From contig JAHYIR010000002.1 in the NCBI GenBank assembly GCA_019429305.1, positions 1 through 43,573 of the forward strand: 43,573 nt of DNA, given 5' to 3'. The notes beneath the pieces were generated by a model. It was not told where the DNA came from. It did no database searches and saw only the letters and a list, made by a program, of their open reading frames with translations. Origin of the DNA: Candidatus Cloacimonadota bacterium. Lineage in GTDB: Bacteria > Cloacimonadota > Cloacimonadia > Cloacimonadales > JAJBBL01. This document shows positions 38,087 through 43,573 of the stretch, piece by piece. The first letter of the stretch is position 1, and the number at the start of each line of letters is the position of its first letter. The position numbers were made by a program, and so were the translations under genes.

Positions 38087-38186
38087 TGCAAATTCACATT
38101 AACTTCTTTCAAAGACCTAGGCGTTAAACAATTATCAGACAATTAAAAATACTTCAGGTCTATCAATAAAAACTAAGGAGTAAAGT

Positions 38187-38807
38187 ATGAAACAGGTCGT
38201 TGTTATTGTAGCACTCTTGCTGGTATTTAGTGCACTAAATGCGCAGAAGAGTTATGGATTGAGAGGTGGATTAAGTATGGTCAAAGTCAACGATATGGAT
38301 ATGATAGGTGATTCAGATAGCAAAACCGCCTTTCATATCGGTGGCATGGTCTATTACCCTCTCGAAGGAGATTTCATTGTTCAAGTTGAAGGGCTGTTTT
38401 CGCAGCGTGGTGGTGAATACAAAGAATCTGGGTATGATGGTTGGGATTTATGGTCAGAAACCTACAAGTTGAATTTGACCTATCTTGAAGTTCCTGTACT
38501 CGTCAAATACGATATTCCTCTGGAGACATTTAATATCCAACCTTATGCAGGAGCTTCCCTGGGTTTACTGCTGAGTTCAAAAATGAAATGGACTGTAAGG
38601 GAAAGTGGTTATTCTGAATCAGGAACAGAAGATATAAAAGATGATACTAATGATATTGACTTCGGTTTGCTTTTTGGTGGTGATGTATTGCTGCGCAACC
38701 AATTTTTGCTTGGGTTAAGATACCATCTTGGACTGAGTGAAGTCAACGAAGGTTTTGGGGGTAAGAACAGTGCCATTATGATTAATGCTGGTTATCTGTT
38801 AAGATAA
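38187..38807 (+). CDS. Small outer-membrane beta-barrel protein (PorT/OMP_b-brl-like)
   Basis: 206 residues. A signal peptide (1-19, ending FSALNAQ) precedes SYGLRGGLSMVKVN, a typical first strand of the OMP_b-brl_2/PorT class. Alternating strands follow (FIVQVEGLFSQRGGEYKE, LNLTYLEVPVLVKYDIP, IQPYAGASLGLLLSSKM, QFLLGLRYHLGLSEV, AIMINAGYLLR), consistent with an 8-stranded barrel. Function unknown; such proteins are common in Bacteroidota-like envelopes. AAGGAG lies 7 bases before the ATG, and a strong terminator follows. It has a long leader, unusual for this window. Confidence 0.82.
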   Translation: MKQVVVIVALLLVFSALNAQKSYGLRGGLSMVKVNDMDMIGDSDSKTAFHIGGMVYYPLEGDFIVQVEGLFSQRGGEYKESGYDGWDLWSETYKLNLTYLEVPVLVKYDIPLETFNIQPYAGASLGLLLSSKMKWTVRESGYSESGTEDIKDDTNDIDFGLLFGGDVLLRNQFLLGLRYHLGLSEVNEGFGGKNSAIMINAGYLLR

Positions 38808-38822
38808 AAATATCTTTTCAAG

Positions 38823-38856
38823 GTGATCTTTAGACTGCTAAAGATCACTTTTTTTT
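38823..38856 (+). terminator. Rho-independent terminator of the barrel gene
   Basis: Perfect 11-bp arms (GTGATCTTTAG 38823-38833; CTAAAGATCAC 38838-38848), ACTG loop, followed by eight T (38849-38856), 15 bases after the stop codon. Confidence 0.92.
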
Positions 38857-39262
38857 AATTAGTAACAAAAAGCTTTGCTTAATCTGATATACATCAATGT
38901 TCTCTTCACTGTCAGAAATTAAACTCTGATAGTTCGCTCACAATCTTTCTAATCCCATTAGGAAGCATACGAATTATCTATGATAAAAATATACCAATCT
39001 AGACACCCTAAAAAAATCACAAACCGTTAAATCTATGTAGCACAGATATCTAAAGATAAACCTAACTTTCAGCCTCCAAAACTATGAAATCATTGTAATC
39101 AAAGTAAAGTTTCAAGGTATTGAAAAGAAAAATCAGGCAGACAGTGAGAAATAATGTGGTAGAAACTTGAGAGAGTAGCCAGAAAACCTGAAAAGGTTTG
39201 ACATGAAAGTGGTGTTTTTAGGGAATGTGCGTATAAAAAAGTTAACCTAAAGGAGATGAGAA
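38857..39262. other. Intergenic region before DUF1015-rimO-trpS
   Basis: About 405 bases without a gene. The only structure I see is a small GAAA-loop hairpin (AAACCT/AGGTTT, 39184-39199) overlapping a TTGACA (39198-39203) about 60 bases before the next ATG. No convincing -10 accompanies it. Confidence 0.5.
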
Positions 39263-40507
39263 ATGGCATTAATCAGAGCTTTTAAAGGTTTCAGACCGCG
39301 CAAAGATATGGTGGAAAAAGTCGCCAGCCCACCTTATGATGTGATCAATAGTGAAGAGGCAAGGGAGTTAGCAAAAGGTAATCCCTATAGTTTCCTGCAT
39401 GTAGTTAAGTCAGAGATTGACTTGCCGGAAGATACCGATCATTATAGTGATCTCGTTTATCAGACAGCGAAAGAGAACCTGCACAATATGATTAATCAAG
39501 GTATTTTCGTAGAAGATAAAGAGCCCTCATTGTATCTATATCAGCAGCAGATGGGTGATCATAAGCAAATAGGTCTCGTTGCTTGTGCATCGATAGATGA
39601 TTATGAAAAGGACATTATAAAGAAACATGAGTTGACCCGCGCTGATAAGGAGCAAGACCGGATCAAACACGTCGATACTCTCAATGCCAATACAGGTCCT
39701 GTATTCCTTACTTACCCGGCAGATCCCGAAATCGATAACACTGTTTCCCGTTTAATAACTCAAGAGCCGGAATATCATTTTCAAACCGATGATTCTGTAT
39801 ATCATACTTTATGGCATATCTCAGATCCGCAGGTCATTGATTTTTTTGTAAGCAAATTCGCCCATATCCCTGCTCTATATGTAGCTGATGGTCATCACCG
39901 TTCTGCTTCTGCTTATAAAGTAGGTCAAATAAGAAAAGCAGCTAATCCTAACCATACAGGTAATGAAGAATACAACTTCTTTTTATCTGTACTATTTCCC
40001 GGCGAACAGCTCAAGATATTGGATTATAACCGTGTTGTTAAAGATCTCAATGGGCTGACCAACGAACAATTCTTACAAAGAGTAAAAGAACAATTTGTTG
40101 TGGATGAGATGCCTACAGGCACACAATACAAACCTAATAGCAAACATACAATCGGAATGTATCTTGCAGGTAGTTGGTATAAACTAACTCCAAAAGAGGG
40201 AACTTATCAACCAAACGATCCTGTCAAATCACTCGATGTTGCTATCTTGATGGATAATCTGCTTAGTCCGGTTTTGGGTATCGGAGATCCACGCAAAGAT
40301 AAGAGAATAGATTTTGTTGGTGGTATCAGGGGTTTAAAAGAGCTGGAGAAACGTGTCAATCAGGGCGAAGCAGTTGCTTTCGCTATGTATCCCACTTCGG
40401 TTCAAGATCTAATAGAAATAGCTGATTCCGGTGCTATTATGCCCCCTAAATCTACTTGGTTTGAACCAAAACTCAAGTCTGGAATGGTAATCCATTTTCT
40501 GTCTTAG
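39263..40507 (+). CDS. DUF1015 family protein
   Basis: 414 residues. Signature motifs of DUF1015: SPPYDVIN near the start (residues 22-29), KHELTRADKEQDRIKHVDTLNANTGPVFLTY (about 125-155), YVADGHHRSASAYK (about 212-225) and the C-terminal FAMYPTSVQDL...MPPKSTWFEPKLKSG. The family is widespread in anaerobes and its function is not established to my knowledge. ParB-like kinase relations have been proposed for similar families, but I cannot confirm this for DUF1015. AAGGAG precedes the ATG. Its stop codon is directly followed by the rimO ATG, so it is the first gene of a three-gene operon. Confidence 0.93.
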   Translation: MALIRAFKGFRPRKDMVEKVASPPYDVINSEEARELAKGNPYSFLHVVKSEIDLPEDTDHYSDLVYQTAKENLHNMINQGIFVEDKEPSLYLYQQQMGDHKQIGLVACASIDDYEKDIIKKHELTRADKEQDRIKHVDTLNANTGPVFLTYPADPEIDNTVSRLITQEPEYHFQTDDSVYHTLWHISDPQVIDFFVSKFAHIPALYVADGHHRSASAYKVGQIRKAANPNHTGNEEYNFFLSVLFPGEQLKILDYNRVVKDLNGLTNEQFLQRVKEQFVVDEMPTGTQYKPNSKHTIGMYLAGSWYKLTPKEGTYQPNDPVKSLDVAILMDNLLSPVLGIGDPRKDKRIDFVGGIRGLKELEKRVNQGEAVAFAMYPTSVQDLIEIADSGAIMPPKSTWFEPKLKSGMVIHFLS

Positions 40508-41815
40508 ATGTCCGGATATAATAAAAAGCAGAAATTTTTTCTGGAGAGTCTTGGCTGTCCGCGCAATTTAGTTGATAGTGAGTTCTTTGCCGGTTTGGCT
40601 GAACAGGGTGGTTATCAGTTGACCAATAATCCCGAAGAGGCGACCCTCATTATAATCAATACCTGCAGCTTTATCAAGGATGCCAAAGAAGAGTCTATCG
40701 AACGCATTCTGGAATTGGCAGAGATCAAGAAAAAGCACCATTGCCAACTGATCGTTACAGGTTGTCTCGTTCAGAGATACAAAGAGGAATTGCTAAATAG
40801 CTTACCGGAAGTTGATCATTTCGTTGAATTGAAAGACTTCCAGAAGTTTTCCGGACTCCTTTCTCTAACTGATCTCAATATGCAAAGATCAGCCCTTGAA
40901 CCTCTCCCCTATGCTTATTTAAGGATCTCCGACGGCTGTGATAACCTCTGCAGCTACTGTGCTATCCCCTCCATTAGAGGAAGAGTAAAAAGCGAACCAT
41001 TAGATCAATTAATTGATGAAGCAAGATTACTCGCTGATAATGGTATTAGAGAACTCATTATCACAGCAATGGATATTACCCAATACGGTAAGGATCTCAC
41101 TCAAAAAACCGGTTTGATCAAACTCTTGGAGGAACTTTCCAGTATCTCAGGGATAGAATGGATCAGATTACTCTATCTTCATCCGGCACATATTACAAAT
41201 GAGTTGCTTTATTATATCAAAGGAAATTCCAAAGTCTGCCAGTACCTTGATATTCCTATCCAACACATCAATGATAAGATCCTTTCTCAAATGAATCGAC
41301 ACATCACCCGCAAAGAGATCGAAGAACTTATTGATAAGATAAGAAAAATTTTACCTCAAGCAGCTCTAAGAACTACATTGATTACAGGTTTCCCCGGTGA
41401 AACAGAAGAGCAACTCAATGAGTTGGTAGATTTCATTAAAAAGACGAGATTCAACCGCTTGGGTGTGTTTCAGTATTCACGAGAGAGTGGCACTCAAGCT
41501 TTCAATATACCCGATCAAATACATCATCAGACAGCTCTTCGGCGTAAAAGAGTATTGACAGAATTGCATAATTCAATTTCAGAAGAACTATTGAAGAAAA
41601 TTGTCGGACAAACTGTCGAAGTAATTATCGACAACAAGTCACTCGATGATAGTTTTTTATGGGAAGGAAGAACCCGTTTTGATGCTCCGGAAATAGACGG
41701 TATGGTCTTTATCACATCAGGAAAAGCCAAAATCGGTGATATTGTCCAGGTTAAGATTACTGATAGTCTGGTCCATGATCTGATCGGTTTTATTCCGGAC
41801 AATCAGGTGAAATAG
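40508..41815 (+). CDS. rimO: Ribosomal protein S12 methylthiotransferase RimO
   Basis: 435 residues. RimO adds a methylthio group to Asp88 of ribosomal protein S12. N-terminal UPF0004 domain with three cluster Cys: LESLGCPRN, INTCSFIKDAKEES, VTGCLVQRY. The radical SAM cluster is in DGCDNLCSYCAIPSIRG (CxxxCxxC). The TRAM domain forms the last ~65 residues. LYLHPAHI and DIPIQHINDKIL favour RimO over MiaB. It starts immediately after the DUF1015 stop codon (no gap) and ends 8 bases before trpS, so all three are translated from one message. Confidence 0.93.
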   Translation: MSGYNKKQKFFLESLGCPRNLVDSEFFAGLAEQGGYQLTNNPEEATLIIINTCSFIKDAKEESIERILELAEIKKKHHCQLIVTGCLVQRYKEELLNSLPEVDHFVELKDFQKFSGLLSLTDLNMQRSALEPLPYAYLRISDGCDNLCSYCAIPSIRGRVKSEPLDQLIDEARLLADNGIRELIITAMDITQYGKDLTQKTGLIKLLEELSSISGIEWIRLLYLHPAHITNELLYYIKGNSKVCQYLDIPIQHINDKILSQMNRHITRKEIEELIDKIRKILPQAALRTTLITGFPGETEEQLNELVDFIKKTRFNRLGVFQYSRESGTQAFNIPDQIHHQTALRRKRVLTELHNSISEELLKKIVGQTVEVIIDNKSLDDSFLWEGRTRFDAPEIDGMVFITSGKAKIGDIVQVKITDSLVHDLIGFIPDNQVK

Positions 41816-41823
41816 GAGAAAAT

Positions 41824-42807
41824 ATGAAGAGATTATTCAGCGGTGTTAAGCCCACAGGAGATCTGCACTTAGGAAACTATCTGGGTGCTATAAGACAATG
41901 GGTTAAACTACAAGATCAGTATCAGGCAGTGTATGGGATTGTTGATTATCATGCAATGACTGCAAAATACGAACCTCAGAATTTACAGGAAAATGTCTTT
42001 AAATGCGCCTGTAATTATCTCGCTTGTGGTTTAGACCCCAATAAATCGATATTAATGATCCAGTCCCATGTCAAATATCATGCTGAGCTTACCTGGATGT
42101 TGAACTGCTTGACTCCTGTATCTTGGCTGGAACGGGTACCCACCTATAAAGATAAGTGTCTGCAACAGGCAGATAATATCAACGTCGGACTTCTTGATTA
42201 TCCTGCTCTGATGACCGCTGATATAATCATCTATAAAGCTGAAGTAGTACCGGTAGGCGATGATCAAGTTCCCCATCTGGAGCTGGCTCGCGAAATAGTC
42301 AGACGCTTTAACTCAACCTTTGGACATATATTCCCCGAACCGCAAGCTATTGTCGGCAAGAGAATCAAAGGGCTCGACGGCAACGATAAAATGGGCAAGT
42401 CACTCGACAACTGTATCTATCTCTATGAAACAAAAGATCAGATCTGGGCTAAGATATCAAAAGCAATGACCGATCCGGCAAGGATCAAAAAGACTGACCC
42501 GGGAAATCCTGAAGTCTGCAATATTTTTACTATGCATAAGATTCTCTCTACAGAATTAGTCCAACAGGATGTTATTGAAGGTTGCACCAAAGCTACCATC
42601 GGTTGTCTGGAATGTAAAAGATGGCTTACAGATGCTGTTGAACAAGAGATTGCACCGATCAGAGAAAAGTACCTTTATTATATGAGCAATCCTCATGCTA
42701 TAGCTGAGATCTACATTCACGGTAATGAGAAGGCAAATAAACTCGCTTTGGAAACAATGACTGAGGTTTATGAAAAGATCGGTTTTGAATATGAGTTCTT
42801 AAAATAA
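41824..42807 (+). CDS. trpS: Tryptophan-tRNA ligase
   Basis: 327 residues, class Ic synthetase of normal length. HIGH-type motif in PTGDLHLGNYLGAIRQW (residues 10-26) and KMSKS-type motif GNDKMGKSLDNC (about 192-203), reading KMGKS. Other family segments: YHAMTAKY, NVGLLDYPALMTADI, VPVGDDQVPHLELAREI. AGGAGAA, overlapping the rimO stop, lies 5 bases before the ATG. Third gene of the operon and followed by a good terminator. Confidence 0.96.
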   Translation: MKRLFSGVKPTGDLHLGNYLGAIRQWVKLQDQYQAVYGIVDYHAMTAKYEPQNLQENVFKCACNYLACGLDPNKSILMIQSHVKYHAELTWMLNCLTPVSWLERVPTYKDKCLQQADNINVGLLDYPALMTADIIIYKAEVVPVGDDQVPHLELAREIVRRFNSTFGHIFPEPQAIVGKRIKGLDGNDKMGKSLDNCIYLYETKDQIWAKISKAMTDPARIKKTDPGNPEVCNIFTMHKILSTELVQQDVIEGCTKATIGCLECKRWLTDAVEQEIAPIREKYLYYMSNPHAIAEIYIHGNEKANKLALETMTEVYEKIGFEYEFLK

Positions 42808-42872
42808 TGGAGAGTTACTAAAGATCGTTTAGTTAGCTCGAAATATAAAAAGAAACTATTCGAAGATCATTT

Positions 42873-42901
42873 AAGGGCAACAATGAGTTGCCCTTTTTTT
42901 A
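42873..42901 (+). terminator. Rho-independent terminator of DUF1015-rimO-trpS
   Basis: 9-bp arms AAGGGCAAC (42873-42881) and GTTGCCCTT (42887-42895), 5-base loop, running into a T tract (42894-42900), 65 bases after the trpS stop. Confidence 0.9.
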
Positions 42902-42997
42902 TATGGTTCTCTTGTTTGCCATAATTACAACTATATACTAATCAATGAATTAGATAATTATCAAGAGTTTTTTTCTTCTAGCGACAATCATTGATTT

Positions 42998-43072
42998 ACT
43001 AATAGGGAACCCAGTAGTCGGCCCCCATCCGACTACAGTCCTTCCTAAGGGTAAAAGAGGGATATCTCTTTT
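42998..43072 (+). repeat. Dispersed palindromic repeat, copy 2
   Basis: Same element as at 13791-13861, same orientation. The inner stem AGTAGTCGG region (43014-43021) pairs with 43029-43036, and the outer TAGGGA (43003-43008) with TTCCTA (43042-43047); an internal loop lies between. The loop is CCCCCAT. The element is followed by GGTAA and a second hairpin, AAAAGAG (43053-43059) with CTCTTTT (43066-43072). Both hairpins are kept although the arms differ in several bases. Confidence 0.78.
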
Positions 43073-43331
43073 GAAATAAGAAGTTAAGTATTTTTGTTGA
43101 AAGACTAGCGAAATCTAGTGGCTTAAATAGTTGCTAACATAACACTCATAGCATTAACAGTCCTAAAGATTATTCGAAGAGATTATAATTATAGCTTTAT
43201 ATATTGAAACCAACAAATCGAATATTCTTTTTCAAGAACTTTTTTGTCTTGACATATGCAATTATCTTTTCGAAGTTAATGATTCTATAAGAGTAAGATA
43301 AATAACTAAAACTAATGAGAGAATGTAGAAG

Positions 43332-43573
43332 ATGAAGTTTAATCATATCGAAAGAGTACTAATCATTATTGCTATCATTTTATTGATGAGTAGTACTTTC
43401 ACTGATTTATTCTCTCAAGCAGAAGATATAAGAGTACGTAAAGTAGAATTTATCGGAAATGATCATTTATCTTCTGGTCATCTTCGTTCTCTAATGGAAG
43501 TACGCTCGAAGACTTTCTTAGAAAATTTTATGATTTGGAAGAAAGCTCCTCACTACGAAGCGGGGTTGTTAGA
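43332..43573 (+). CDS. N-terminus of a POTRA-domain outer-membrane protein (BamA/TamA/Omp85 family), truncated by the window end
   Basis: About 80 residues visible and still open at the window edge. A signal peptide (about 1-31, hydrophobic core VLIIIAIILLMSS) is followed by IRVRKVEFIGNDHLSSGHLRSLME, the first strand and helix of a POTRA domain (VxxIxFxGNxxxSxxxL). Omp85 proteins assemble or secrete outer-membrane proteins. Whether this is BamA itself or a paralogue cannot be told from the first domain. Weak ribosome site. Confidence 0.7.
   Translation, partial: MKFNHIERVLIIIAIILLMSSTFTDLFSQAEDIRVRKVEFIGNDHLSSGHLRSLMEVRSKTFLENFMIWKKAPHYEAGLL

Larger units (their letters stand above)
37595..38186. 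other. Intergenic region between tldD and the barrel gene
   Basis: About 590 bases, AT-rich, without a long gene. It holds a possible plus-strand promoter (37886-37916), a long stem-loop (37924-37995), a possible 26-codon ORF (38006-38086) and a small inverted repeat CTGAATT/AATTCAG near 37779-37800. The left part is the upstream region of tldD; no clear tldD promoter was seen. Confidence 0.6.
42808..43331. other. Intergenic region before the POTRA protein gene
   Basis: 524 bases. It contains the trpS terminator (42873-42901), the second palindromic repeat (42998-43072) and a TTGACA (43249-43254) about 80 bases before the next ATG without a clear -10. Otherwise I see nothing coding. Confidence 0.6.

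Noticed and set aside
39184-39199. Riboswitch or attenuator before DUF1015
   Set aside because: Only a 6-bp GAAA hairpin; no conserved riboswitch core recognised.

Overview
The window comes from an AT-rich, Gram-negative, anaerobic-type fermentative bacterium. The best match I can infer is Candidatus Cloacimonadota (the Cloacimonas lineage). The strongest clue is the cluster at 3.5-6.8 kb: a 3-keto-5-aminohexanoate cleavage enzyme (Kce) beside a class III transaminase and a thiolase. Both Kce and the acyl-CoA beta-transaminase (Kat) were, as I recall the literature, characterised from Ca. Cloacimonas acidaminovorans. Supporting clues are KdsB, an LpxL-type acyltransferase and a POTRA protein (outer membrane with Kdo/lipid A), pyruvate phosphate dikinase, and a cobalamin-binding mutase subunit. 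No rRNA, tRNA, CRISPR array, insertion sequence or phage gene was seen. This looks like ordinary chromosome rather than an island.

Layout. 0-3.4 kb (+): the end of a secreted M14 carboxypeptidase, then a PhoB/PhoR-like two-component pair. 3.5-6.8 kb (-): thiolase-kat-kce, the last steps of lysine fermentation, ending in a terminator. 7.1-11.7 kb (+): a 1558-residue hybrid sensor kinase with a periplasmic amino-acid-type binding domain, divergent from the lysine operon. 11.8-13.7 kb (-): tsaB and two half-size chromate (CHR) transporters. 14.0-14.9 kb (+): lipid A-type acyltransferase. 14.9-18.2 kb (-): purA, an outer-membrane barrel protein and a MinD/ParA-like ATPase. 18.4-20.9 kb (+): cobalamin-binding subunit, a YfiH/PgeF-family protein and a DUF342 protein. 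20.9-21.7 kb (-): kdsB. 21.8-24.4 kb (+): class I aminotransferase and thymidine phosphorylase. 24.4-31.7 kb (-): SurA/PpiD-like PPIase with C-terminal TPRs, YgiQ radical SAM protein, a cold-shock protein and ppdK. 32-33.9 kb (+): transketolase. 33.9-37.6 kb (-): GNAT, cupin, tldE and tldD. 38.2-42.8 kb (+): small outer-membrane barrel, then DUF1015-rimO-trpS. 43.3 kb to the end (+): start of a BamA/TamA-like POTRA protein.

How the parts fit. Kce, Kat and thiolase together convert 3-keto-5-aminohexanoate to acetyl-CoA units. Ammonia is captured as glutamate by transamination instead of being released by an ammonia lyase. The neighbouring kinase could sense an amino acid outside the cell, but that is inference. 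Much of the rest is housekeeping: tRNA modification, purine synthesis, envelope biogenesis, protein quality control.

For follow-up, the most interesting items are: a dispersed palindromic repeat with two copies in the window (about 13.8 and 43.0 kb); a PurA whose phosphate-binding loop has Ala in place of two normally invariant Gly; the duplicated PAS-GAF architecture of the giant kinase; and a long structured leader with a possible 26-codon ORF before the barrel gene at 38.2 kb. I did not find a clearly new multi-gene system.
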